Origin: Legionella beliardensis
Lineage (GTDB): Bacteria > Pseudomonadota > Gammaproteobacteria > Legionellales > Legionellaceae
Assembly (NCBI RefSeq): GCF_900452395.1
Contig: NZ_UGNV01000001.1
Location: forward strand, 1,079,501-1,143,500
Reading direction: 5' to 3'
DNA length: 64,000 nt
Shown here: piece after piece, positions 35,001 to 43,053 of the stretch
Layout of the letters: each line of letters opens with the position of its first letter
Numbering within the stretch: position 1 is the first letter of the stretch
Position numbers and translations under genes: made by a program
Notes under the pieces: generated by a model
The model's input: only the letters and a program-made list of their open reading frames with translations
Database searches by the model: none
What the model was told of the DNA's origin: nothing

Positions 35001-36803
35001 ATGATGTCTACGGAAATTGTGCCTTTCATGAACGCTGTTGGAGAAAGAGTCATGAGTCAAAATCAAATTATTAATATCAAAAATAAAGCGGGTAGCTCCT
35101 CTGTCATTTGTGAGTACGCTGGTGGTCACTTTAAGTTAACGGAAAAGGGTATCTCTTTTCTTGGCAATGATAAAGATGGTAACCCAATGGCACCACGCTG
35201 GATTTGTTCACCGCTCTATGTCATCGCTAAAACTCGTGATGCTAAAAGTGGTGAGTGGGGGCGTTTATTAGAGTGGCAAGATGACGATGGCATTATCCAT
35301 CAATGGGCAATGCCGTTATCACTACTGCAAGGGGATTCCTCTGAAGTGAGACGAGAGTTAGCTAATCTTGGCTTATCTATCTCACCAAATAAAATTGCTC
35401 GGGATTTGCTAGCTACCTATCTACAAGTGTTTCCGGTGGAGGCGAGGGCACGTTGCGTTGATAAATTGGGTTGGCATGGTGAAACCTTTATCACGGCATC
35501 GCAAGCAATAGGTAATTCGTCAGAAAGAATTGTTTTTCAAAATACCAATGCCATTGAATCTGCCTTGTCTGTATCAGGTAGCGTTGAGGATTGGCGAGAC
35601 ACTATTGGTGCGCTCTCTGCTGGAAACTCACGCCTGGTTTTTGCTATTTCAGCGGCCTTCGCACCAACATTAACAACCATTGCCGGTGAAGATTCGGGTG
35701 GGTTTCATTTTCGAGGTGCTTCTTCATGTGGTAAGAGTACTGCTTTAAAAGTCGCCGCTTCAGTTTGGGGCAATCCACAGGCTTATTGCCGTTTATAGCG
35801 CAGCACTGCGAATGGCCTTGAAGGATTAGCTGCACTTCATAATGATGGGTTGTTAATTTTGGACGAATTAAGCCAAATGGATCCCAAAGAAGCAGGGGAG
35901 GCGGCTTATTTACTGGCTAATGGTCAAGGAAAAACAAGAGCCACTCGGCAGGGAATAGCAAAGCCCGCGTCTCGTTGGTCACTGTTTTTTCTCTCAGCTG
36001 GTGAAGAATCTCTCATGTCTTTAATGGCGAGAATCGGACAGCGAACTAACGTTGGGCAGGAAATTCGGTTAGCTGATATTGAAGCAGATGCTGGTTTTCA
36101 TATGGGTATTTTTGAAAATATTCATAATCAACTAAGCCCCGCTACAATGGCGCTATCCTTAAAGGAATATTCCGGCAAGTATTACGGCGCAGTTGGCCTG
36201 GAATGGTTAAAAAAAGTAGTCGCTAATCGCCAGGCTATTGCCAGTAAGATAAATGGTTTAATACAGGAATTTATAAACAAGCTTGCTATAGCAAATGCGA
36301 CTGGTCAGATTATACGCGTAGCACGACGTTTTGCTTTAGTGGCCATTGCCGGTGAATTGGCTAGTCATTATGGATTAACAGGTTGGGAAAAAGGCGAATC
36401 ATTTTCTGCAGCGCAAAAATGCTTTAACGTTTGGTTAGACGCGTTTGGCAGCGAAGGGAATCGGGAAGATAGAGCAATACTCGCTCAAGTACGGGCCTTT
36501 TTTGAATCACATGGCGCCAGCCGCTTTGATAATGTAAGAACGCCTAATAATGAACGCGTTTTAAATCGTGCTGGCTTTTATTCAACTGACGATGAAGGCT
36601 ATCGGGTTTATATGGTTTTAACGGAAGTCTTTAAAAAAGAGTTGTGCCTTGGCTTTGAGCCTAGAATAGTTGTTCGAGTATTGATGAATGAAGGCTGGTT
36701 AAGACCTGCAGCCGATGGACTGCCTACCCATAAACCAAGGATTAGAGGAGTGGGAACGCCCAGAGTCTATAAATTCACTGATAAAATCTGGGGTGGTGAG
36801 TAA
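35001..36803 (+). pseudogene. DUF927 primase/helicase-like gene with in-frame amber stop
   Basis: Reading through one TAG at 35796-35798 gives a single frame of 600 codons that matches DUF927 proteins along its length. The first half includes Walker A GASSCGKST (about residue 250); the second has GLLILDELSQMDPKEAG as Walker B and a conserved SAGEESL segment. In the family the residue at the stop is usually tryptophan (W-R-x-T-x-N-x-L-E-G), so TGG to TAG is the simplest change. The gene would normally replicate the element. Without a suppressor it yields a truncated protein that separates the two ATP-binding motifs. Confidence 0.82.
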
Positions 36804-36819
36804 ATTATTAAATAAAAGA

Positions 36820-36906
36820 TTGTCCCATAAATTTTAACTGATGGGACAATATGGGACAGCGTGAATCCAGTACTAATGCGCTGTCCCAAGTGTCCCAGTT
36901 GTCCCA
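36820..36906. repeat. TGGGACA iteron block 3, overlapping a coding end
   Basis: Copies of TGGGACA in both orientations occur at 36820, 36842, 36852, 36882, 36891 and 36900, spaced mostly 9-10 bp apart. The last three lie within the final codons of the minus-strand recombinase-like gene, where they encode its GTTGTLGT tail. Confidence 0.65.
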
Positions 36907-37724
36907 GCCGATTTTACATCCTTAAGATATAACCATAACGTATTACGCGATTTTATTCCCATTTCATATTGTATCAATAAGCAAGTTTTATAGTTACCAT
37001 GCTCCGCCAGCAAGCTTGCATACATTTGTTGCGCATACAAATGGCGCCAGCTTTTAGCGCTCGATAGGCGATGTTTGGCTAGAGCGCTGCGCCATCTTAA
37101 GCGGATTTCTTCATAGGGTATTATTTTTATGAGGCTATCTCGTCTACCAGTTAACTGATTAAAAAAGTTTACAAGTAAGCGTTGATTTGTTGTTCGATAA
37201 GGGATATGACGGTCGCTCGAGTTAAACGCAATATCTCTGGTAATCCAAAAATGATCATCTTGAACCTGGATGTGCGGTTTTATTGTAATGGCTTCTCGAA
37301 AGGTTAACCCAAACTCAGTTTGCAATGCCATAATGATTCGAGCGTATGGATCAGTGATTGATTTCCAAATATCTGCTTTAACATGTAACTTACGCTTTTT
37401 GCGTTTAATAGGACGTATTAAGTTAAGCGATTTGTTATCAATATTGCCAACAGGACACTCACATAGAGCCAAGAAACGGCGAATGATGGTCATATAGCGC
37501 ATGATTGTCACGGGATTAATCTTGCGCTTTTTCCAATAAGAAACTAGTTCGGTAATATGTTGCGTGTTTAGGGCTTGCCAGGTAGGTGGTACTTGCCGAA
37601 TAGCAAATAAATCATCAATCATTTTATGAATAACATAAGCACGATGCTTGCGATAAAGGTACTTACCTTGCCTGTCAAATTTTATTTGTTGATTAGCGAA
37701 TTGTCTCAATGATTGTGTACGCAT
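36873..37724 (-). CDS. Tyrosine-recombinase-like protein (Integrase_1/PF12835 type)
   Basis: The 283-residue protein resembles the phage-integrase-like family PF12834/PF12835. An N-terminal core-binding domain (about 1-120) is followed by a catalytic domain with GLTFREAIT (Arg), WRHLYAQQMY (His) and RNTLWLYL (Tyr). It is a second recombinase within element 2, separate from the terminal integrase, with AGGTGA as ribosome site. A hammerhead ribozyme lies about 330 bases upstream in the same transcript direction. Its C-terminal residues are encoded by iterons. It may act in resolution or excision. Confidence 0.68.
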   Translation of the reverse strand: MRTQSLRQFANQQIKFDRQGKYLYRKHRAYVIHKMIDDLFAIRQVPPTWQALNTQHITELVSYWKKRKINPVTIMRYMTIIRRFLALCECPVGNIDNKSLNLIRPIKRKKRKLHVKADIWKSITDPYARIIMALQTEFGLTFREAITIKPHIQVQDDHFWITRDIAFNSSDRHIPYRTTNQRLLVNFFNQLTGRRDSLIKIIPYEEIRLRWRSALAKHRLSSAKSWRHLYAQQMYASLLAEHGNYKTCLLIQYEMGIKSRNTLWLYLKDVKSAGTTGTLGTAH

Positions 37725-38008
37725 AGTTCACCTGCGAAAGTATTTTAAATAAATGTTTGCCCTGAGTGCTGTTTAGTGTTGGTCGAGCAGCTCACTCGCT
37801 AGTGAAACTCGGCAAAGCCGTAAAGCTCGAAGTAGGGGGCAAAGCAATCGTTATGAGGCAAACGATATGGCCATAACTAAGTTTTTTGGTGGTTTTTCTC
37901 CTATTAATGTAGTTGAGTAGATTAGATAAAACGAAAGAGTTTTATCCGCCATCCATTTCATATTGAACAATGATTTAGCTCTATCGAACGACAGAGTTCC
38001 TTAAAGGT

Positions 38009-38054
38009 TTCCCGACTAAACGTCTAACCATGAAATTAGGGAATAAGCATGGTT
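38009..38054 (-). ncRNA. Conserved hairpin and possible pseudoknot 3' of ribozyme A
   Basis: On the minus strand AACCATG pairs with CATGGTT (7 bp) and the loop holds TTCCCTAATTT. A conserved ACGTTTAGTCGGGAA follows, whose GGGAA can pair with TTCCC in the loop. The same layout with compensating changes occurs at 45355-45398, so it is probably a structured RNA. Confidence 0.55.
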
Positions 38055-38057
38055 TTA

Positions 38058-38109
38058 GTATAAGACGCCTAAACGTTTCGCCGGATTTCCACCGGCTCAT
38101 CAGTCATAC
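38058..38109 (-). ncRNA. Type I hammerhead ribozyme (A)
   Basis: The minus strand reads, 5' to 3': GTATGA (stem I), CTGATGA core, GCCGG-TGGAAAT-CCGGC (stem II), GAA core, ACGT-TTAG-GCGT (stem III), C at the cleavage site, and TTATAC closing stem I with six pairs including one G-U. Every invariant core base is present (C3, U4, G5, A6, G8, A9, G12, A13, A14, A15.1-U16.1, C17). Predicted cleavage is between 38064 and 38063. It is a type I form open at stem I, located between the FRG gene and the recombinase-like gene and in their direction. Confidence 0.85.
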
Positions 38110-38242
38110 TTCATTTAGAAAAGTAGCAAAGTGCAGATCTTGAAACAAGGGGTTTCACAGGGATTTTTGTCCTATCTTATTTGGTGCGTTAGTACAGAAG
38201 GCTTTCTAGGGCAGGTAGCAATTGGGTAGTTAATGGAAAAAT

Positions 38243-38278
38243 TTCTGCGTCACTGCAGAAAATTGCAGTGACGCAGAA
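38243..38278. terminator. Perfect 15-bp hairpin downstream of the FRG gene
   Basis: TTCTGCGTCACTGCA pairs completely with TGCAGTGACGCAGAA around a GAAAAT loop. It lies about 90 bases past the stop of the minus-strand FRG gene and may terminate it. No clear T-run follows on that strand, so another role is possible. Confidence 0.5.
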
Positions 38279-38367
38279 CTTATAAATAAAAAATTTTCGA
38301 TTTTATAATTATTCTTCTAAAAATGTATAATTTTTATAATGACTTATACACTACGCGTTCTGGACGT

Positions 38368-39342
38368 TTATTTGAATTTGATTAAGCAGTTTAATAGTAA
38401 ATTTTTTAATTTAACAAATAAATTTTTCTTAGATGGTATAACTTCTTGGCTTATTGTAAATAATATCCCTCCTCCAAATGCTCTAGTAGATATAAGAGAG
38501 TTACAGTGACGGACACTGCCTTCTAATCCCGTAAATAATTTTTGATAGTTTATATTTTGAGCGTGTAATTTATCTATGAAGGATTTTCGTTTATTACATG
38601 ATATATAAATTTTTCTGAAATACTTGGTAAAAATTTTAAGGTTATCTGAAATTATTTTTTCAAACGTTTGCTCTATAGTTATTTTGGTAAATATACCTTC
38701 TTGGTTTTTCATTCTTAGATTATTAGCATTTACAGGAAAGATTATATTTATTTGATTTAAAGCTTTATCAGGCAAATTTTTGTTTAGAACATATAATGCT
38801 CGATACGGAAAGGCTTTATCCCATTGTTCAGGCTCAAAACAAAAGTAAAGTGCATTATTAATGTTTTGTGTCCAGTCTAAATATTCTGTATTTAGTCCAT
38901 AATGTTGTCCAATTTCCCATAGTGATTGTTCTTCTAACTCATGGATTTCCTTAATAGTTAATTCATATTCAGCATTTATATGTAATTTATTATCTTTGCT
39001 TTTTCCTGCTTCATTTATTAAAGCTGTTTGAAATTGAGCTAGGTATTTATCTAGTTCAATTTTTCTGGGAAAACCTCCTATATATTTTCGGTGCAGAGTT
39101 GGGCATAATTTCCATGTAGGATTTTCATGACCTCTGAATATAAGATTTTTTTCTATTTTGAGAGAATTAATTAGATTATTAATATCCTCTACTCGATTAA
39201 CAGGGATTACGCATTCTGGATAAATTTCTTCAAGAACATAGCTCTTCCAAGAGCTAAAAATAGGAATTTTTTCATAAAAATCTTTATCTCTATATTTTTT
39301 ATTAATGTCTTTTTCATAAGCTATTAAAATATCTTGGGACAT
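38368..39342 (-). CDS. FRG-domain protein
   Basis: The 324-residue protein contains an FRG domain at about residues 50-130, with LIFRGHENPTWKLCPTLHR near its start and a later tyrosine- and tryptophan-rich part (LWEIGQHYGLNTEYLDWTQN). FRG domains occur often in bacterial defence and mobile-element proteins; their biochemical role is not settled. The coding region is AT-rich even for this window. It may be an antiphage protein of element 2. Confidence 0.78.
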   Translation of the reverse strand: MSQDILIAYEKDINKKYRDKDFYEKIPIFSSWKSYVLEEIYPECVIPVNRVEDINNLINSLKIEKNLIFRGHENPTWKLCPTLHRKYIGGFPRKIELDKYLAQFQTALINEAGKSKDNKLHINAEYELTIKEIHELEEQSLWEIGQHYGLNTEYLDWTQNINNALYFCFEPEQWDKAFPYRALYVLNKNLPDKALNQINIIFPVNANNLRMKNQEGIFTKITIEQTFEKIISDNLKIFTKYFRKIYISCNKRKSFIDKLHAQNINYQKLFTGLEGSVRHCNSLISTRAFGGGILFTISQEVIPSKKNLFVKLKNLLLNCLIKFK

Positions 39343-39566
39343 TTTATAAGTATAAGAAAATAATCATCTCTATCGTTATCTAAATAAAAAACTTTAGCAT
39401 TTCTTCTTTCCACTATGCATGAGATAAAACTTTTATAAATTAAATTTAAACTTATAAATAAATTATCAATTTTGTATTTAGGAGTATTAAAGATTTAAAT
39501 AATCCTAATTTTATGTTAATAACTTGCTTGAGCTAAAATTAAATTAGTAACCTTGGATCAATTAAA

Positions 39567-39818
39567 ATGAAAGAAAATAATTTTCCAACTTCTAAAAGTT
39601 ACTATTTAACAATCCAGGAAGCTGCAGAAATTTTAAATGTTTCGCTTTCTTACATTAAAAAGCTTTTAGAGGAAGGGAAGATTTCATTTAATAAAGTAGA
39701 GCACAGACTAATTCTCGCTAGTGATTTAAAGAAATTTAAAGACGATGCCTTACAGGAAAGTAAGGAATCATTGCAAAATTTAGTCGATCAAGCTCAGTTT
39801 TTAGACATAGGATACTAA
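39567..39818 (+). CDS. Excisionase-family (HTH_17) DNA-binding protein
   Basis: The 83-residue protein has a MerR-like/HTH_17 domain (YLTIQEAAEILNVSLSYIKKLLEEGKISFNKVEHRLILASDLKKF) with an acidic tail. Similar proteins serve as excisionases or as antitoxins for PIN toxins. No toxin gene follows on the plus strand. It may be the directionality factor of element 2 or an orphan antitoxin. Confidence 0.7.
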   Translation: MKENNFPTSKSYYLTIQEAAEILNVSLSYIKKLLEEGKISFNKVEHRLILASDLKKFKDDALQESKESLQNLVDQAQFLDIGY

Positions 39819-39877
39819 TAAATAGGAGTTGTTAATTTGGTACACGCTGTGTTCCATTTTTGTTTTAATATTCGCAA

Positions 39878-40876
39878 TTAACTATTAGTTTCATTATCTC
39901 GGATTAAATTAATAATGAGTTGAATCATGACATCTTTTTGAGCAGGATCACTTTGTGCTACGAGAAGGGCTATAGCGACTAACGCATTATCATTAATCTT
40001 AACTTCACCGCTACGTTTTAAATGATGTTTATTTAGTTGTAAAAACCAGATAAACATAAAGGCCCCAATACGTTTATTACCATCAGCGAAAGGATGATTT
40101 TTGATAATGAAATACAACAAATGAGCTGCTTGTTCTTCAATGCTAGGGTACAAATACTCACCTCCAAAGCTTTGTACAATATTTCCAAGAATCCCTTTGA
40201 AGCTTTCATCTTTAGGCCTACCAAATAAAGGAGTTGCCTCATTTGCGTTAATTAATCTTTGTTTTAAATCCTCTATGGCCTTAATAGCTGAGGCATAATT
40301 TATTTCGCAAGTAATATTAGTATTCAGTTTTCCTGCGGGAAAGTTACCTGTGTCGTATTGGTTTAATAAAATGAAGGTATGGGCGTAATTCGTTAAAATA
40401 GATAAAAGGCCATTAGCCTCTATTTCATTCAATGCAGTTAATTGAGCTTGTTGAAAAAGATTTAAGGTATTTTTCAATTCTAACAATTGTTGCTCTTGCT
40501 TTTGCAGGCGACTGCGATCAAGGGCATAACCACGTACTAAATATTCTTTTAAAACATTATTTGCCCAAATACGAAATTGAGTTCCTTGTTTTGATTTAAC
40601 GCGATAACCAACAGAAATAATAACATCTAAGTTGTAAAGTTGTGTTTTATAGGTTTTTCCGTCTGCGGCAGTTGTCAAGGATTCCTTGACAACTGAATTT
40701 GCATCCAGTTCTCCCTCTTTAAAAATATTGTTTATATGTAAACTTATATTTTGTTTCGTTTTCTTAAATAATTCGACCATTTGAGCTTGGCTAAGCCAAA
40801 CCGTCTCACCCTCTAACTGCACTTCGGTATGAATACTATTATCTTTATCCGTGTAAATTAATACAGATTTCTTCAT
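39878..40876 (-). CDS. rhuM: RhuM-Fic fusion (Fic/Doc AMP-transferase-like)
   Basis: The 332-residue protein joins an N-terminal RhuM domain (WLSQAQMVELFKKTKQNISLHINNIF, then RIWANNVLKEYLVRG) to a C-terminal Fic domain with HPFADGNKR, the complete catalytic Fic motif. Fic enzymes transfer AMP or other nucleotides to proteins and can act as toxins. I see no clear inhibitory SxxxEG motif. The ATG at 40876 with AGGT upstream is preferred. A degenerate fragment of the same Fic region lies at 51634-51700. Confidence 0.85.
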   Translation of the reverse strand: MKKSVLIYTDKDNSIHTEVQLEGETVWLSQAQMVELFKKTKQNISLHINNIFKEGELDANSVVKESLTTAADGKTYKTQLYNLDVIISVGYRVKSKQGTQFRIWANNVLKEYLVRGYALDRSRLQKQEQQLLELKNTLNLFQQAQLTALNEIEANGLLSILTNYAHTFILLNQYDTGNFPAGKLNTNITCEINYASAIKAIEDLKQRLINANEATPLFGRPKDESFKGILGNIVQSFGGEYLYPSIEEQAAHLLYFIIKNHPFADGNKRIGAFMFIWFLQLNKHHLKRSGEVKINDNALVAIALLVAQSDPAQKDVMIQLIINLIRDNETNS

Positions 40877-41015
40877 TTTTGAACCTATTAAATACAAGTA
40901 GAGATGATGCCTTAAACTATTATTTTATATTCTTTATCTCTTTTAATCATTCAAAGAATAGGTAGGTATCAGATTATCATTGCAAATTTTTATAATTCTT
41001 TTCGGCAGAACAATA

Positions 41016-41069
41016 GAAAAAACAAGAGCCTCCGGAGAGGCTCTGCGCCCTAGGAGAAAAGTCCTAGGG
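41016..41069 (-). terminator. Tandem hairpin terminator of integrase 2
   Basis: Two hairpins lie in series: CCCTAGGA...TCCTAGGG (41048-41069) and AGAGCCTC-CGGA-GAGGCTCT (41025-41044). Read on the minus strand, the second is followed by TGTTTTTTC, a good intrinsic terminator downstream of the integrase gene. Confidence 0.7.
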
Positions 41070-41358
41070 GAAGTAGTCTTATAATTATACCTAAAAATTA
41101 TAATAGCTAGCAATTTTGGTAATTGTGGTTATTTCTATTTAATAGACTTACAAAATCCCGAAGGAAAGAATTTTCTAAGGGCGCAATATACAAACTTTGT
41201 TTGTGGCGAAAAAATATACTTATTTCCTATTAAAATTAGACAAGATGGGCTTAAATGTATTTGGTACGCAGTGCGTTCCATTTTATTTGTTAAAGGTCTT
41301 TTCCATCTACGAGCTTTTTTATTTTCCACGCATAACAGTACACAATAATAAAATCAAC
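41070..41358. other. Non-coding stretch between terminator and integrase 2
   Basis: I see no supported gene here. Short open frames on both strands lack ribosome sites and have unlikely composition. It is part of the 40877-41358 gap between rhuM and the integrase gene. Confidence 0.5.
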
Positions 41359-42606
41359 TTAATTTGGAAGACACTGTCTGCCAATTTGTTGGATTGCAAT
41401 CACGTCAGCCGATTTAACGACTCCCATACACTTTAAAATATAATCCGTAATCAATTGCATCGGTTTTCTCAACCGCTCCACATCCGCAATAATATAACCT
41501 GCAGTAACATCACTCGTCATTTTGTGATTCAGCAAGCGTTTAAGCGCATAAGCTGGAATATCTAAACTTTCTGCAATGGTAATAAACGTTCTTCTTAAAT
41601 CATGCACTGTAAATTGAATGCCTGTTAGTTCAGTGACTTTAGTCATTTGTCTGCGCGGCTCAATAATGTGGCCCGCGGTTCCCGCGCCTGGAAAGACGTA
41701 ATTGTTTATGCGACTGTCGTATCGCGCTTGCAGTAAGTTATGGAGAAAGTCAGAAAGGGGTAGGGTGTGGTTGTCGCGATTTTTAGTGTCGTGGATGATT
41801 AATGTCTTTGCCTTTAAATCAATTTGATTCCATTGCAATGTTGCTGCTTCTTGGCGACGTAAGCCGGTGAATAAAATTAATAGTAGGTAATCACGGAGCG
41901 TCTTATTTGGTAATTGCTCAAGAGCATTATACCATGGCGATAGTTCGTGTGACTTGATAAGGGTTTGGCGGCGTTCAATGCGATACCAAGCGCGAGTTTG
42001 TGATAAACGTCTAACCGGGTTTTCGGGAATAAGTGATTTACCTTCAGCGTCTTCATATTGTCCACTCGCAAAATTAAATAGGGCACGTAAAACGCGCATG
42101 GATAAATTGGCATAAGCCTCACCATGAGCTTCGCCTAATTTTTGATGGTGTTTAGCAATCTTGTCTTTAGTAATCGAAATCAGGGGTTTATTCATCCAGC
42201 TTGAGAAGCCTTTGGTTAGGATCTGTTTGTAGTTGATAAGGGTGCTTTGCTTTAAGGATTTTCGTGCTTGGAGGTAATCATTAAATACTTCCTGTAAGGT
42301 GATTTCTCGCATTTTGGAGGTTTTCTTCTGCGCTACAGGGTCAAAGCCCATTGCAATTTGACCAAGCAGCTTTTGGGCTTCTTTACGGGCCATTTCGACA
42401 GTTAATTCTGGATAACGTCCTAACGTAATCCGACTCAGTTTATTCTTAATAATTTTTTCAACAAAAAACGCTTTGGTGCCGCCTGAAGTCACTCGCACAC
42501 CAAACCCTTTCATATTGTCATCGTAATAACGCTTTTGTGCGGATTTACCATTTTGGGTACTTAAAGGGATGGGCAATTTATCTACAACTGATTTAGTAAT
42601 TTTCAT
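41359..42606 (-). CDS. int: P4-type tyrosine integrase of element 2
   Basis: The 415-residue protein has a DUF4102 arm-binding domain (FGVRVTSGGTKAFFVE near residue 35), a core-binding domain (about 100-190), and the catalytic residues in FTGLRRQEAATLQW (Arg), VHDLRRTFITIAE (His-x-x-Arg) and TAGYIIADVERL (Tyr). It starts 180 bases from the att copy at 42785 with AGGAAA as ribosome site. It is a paralogue of the ICE1 integrase, and both elements use the same tRNA 3' sequence. Confidence 0.92.
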   Translation of the reverse strand: MKITKSVVDKLPIPLSTQNGKSAQKRYYDDNMKGFGVRVTSGGTKAFFVEKIIKNKLSRITLGRYPELTVEMARKEAQKLLGQIAMGFDPVAQKKTSKMREITLQEVFNDYLQARKSLKQSTLINYKQILTKGFSSWMNKPLISITKDKIAKHHQKLGEAHGEAYANLSMRVLRALFNFASGQYEDAEGKSLIPENPVRRLSQTRAWYRIERRQTLIKSHELSPWYNALEQLPNKTLRDYLLLILFTGLRRQEAATLQWNQIDLKAKTLIIHDTKNRDNHTLPLSDFLHNLLQARYDSRINNYVFPGAGTAGHIIEPRRQMTKVTELTGIQFTVHDLRRTFITIAESLDIPAYALKRLLNHKMTSDVTAGYIIADVERLRKPMQLITDYILKCMGVVKSADVIAIQQIGRQCLPN

Positions 42607-42620
42607 TTAAATTTTCCTAA

Positions 42621-42664
42621 GCGTGTCGAATACGTGTCGAAGGCGTGTCGAATATGTGTCGAAG
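42621..42664. repeat. Right-end arm-type repeats of element 2
   Basis: Four copies of GTGTCGAA start at 42623, 42634, 42645 and 42656, exactly 11 bp apart. The last two form a 22-bp unit identical to 30377-30398. They lie between integrase 2 and its att core, as expected for integrase arm sites. The remainder of 42607-43053 is AT-rich and shows nothing else recognisable. Confidence 0.65.
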
Positions 42665-42784
42665 AATTGGTTAAAATTTGTTAAAAGAACTTATAACTTA
42701 TTATAATGATTACTTGTTGTAAATAAAAGGTTTTTAAAAGAAATTAAAAGAATGTCGAAGTGCTTAAAATGCCCAATTTTGTAA

Positions 42785-42829
42785 CTCGTAATCAATAGGC
42801 CAGCGGTTCGATTCCGCTCAACGGCATAG
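42785..42829 (+). other. attR: Attachment site: second tRNA-Thr 3' copy
   Basis: A perfect 45-bp copy of 30290-30334, beginning at the anticodon loop CTCGTAA and ending after the acceptor end CAACGGC-A-TAG. It marks the right end of element 2. The sequence upstream does not continue the anticodon stem, so this is not an intact tRNA gene. Confidence 0.85.
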
Positions 42830-43053
42830 AGTTTATAAGGTTTTTATACTGGTAGTTAAATTTTCATAATCATTCGGGTACACTTAACAGAATTTCTAGA
42901 ATCTGGGTCTTTCATTATTATATAAGCTATATTTTATACGTATTAGCAATTCCACAGTACCTAACTTAAAATTTTTATTAGTCTTTTATTAAAAATAAAT
43001 AAATTATTAAACTTCTCTATAAATAGTCTTAGCTTTTGCATGGAGCGATAGAG

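Larger units (their letters stand above)
37725..38367. other. Structured non-coding leader with hammerhead ribozyme
   Basis: No protein gene is supported in this 640-bp gap. It holds, in minus-strand order, a 15-bp perfect hairpin (38243-38278), a small GAAAC/GTTTC hairpin (38141-38157), a hammerhead ribozyme (38058-38109), a conserved hairpin with possible pseudoknot (38009-38054), and then the leader of the recombinase-like gene. The stretch 37740-37860 contains short repeats but nothing I recognise. Confidence 0.7.

Noticed and set aside
37790-37835. Third hammerhead-like motif (a TGAAAC after a short stem)
   Set aside because: There is no CTGANGA core at the required position on either strand.
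39567-39818. HTH_17 gene as half of a toxin-antitoxin pair
   Set aside because: No toxin frame follows or precedes it; the convergent RhuM-Fic gene is on the other strand and has its own family logic.
41135-41436. Short ORFs on both strands between the terminator and integrase 2
   Set aside because: No ribosome sites, odd composition, and part is antisense to the integrase.
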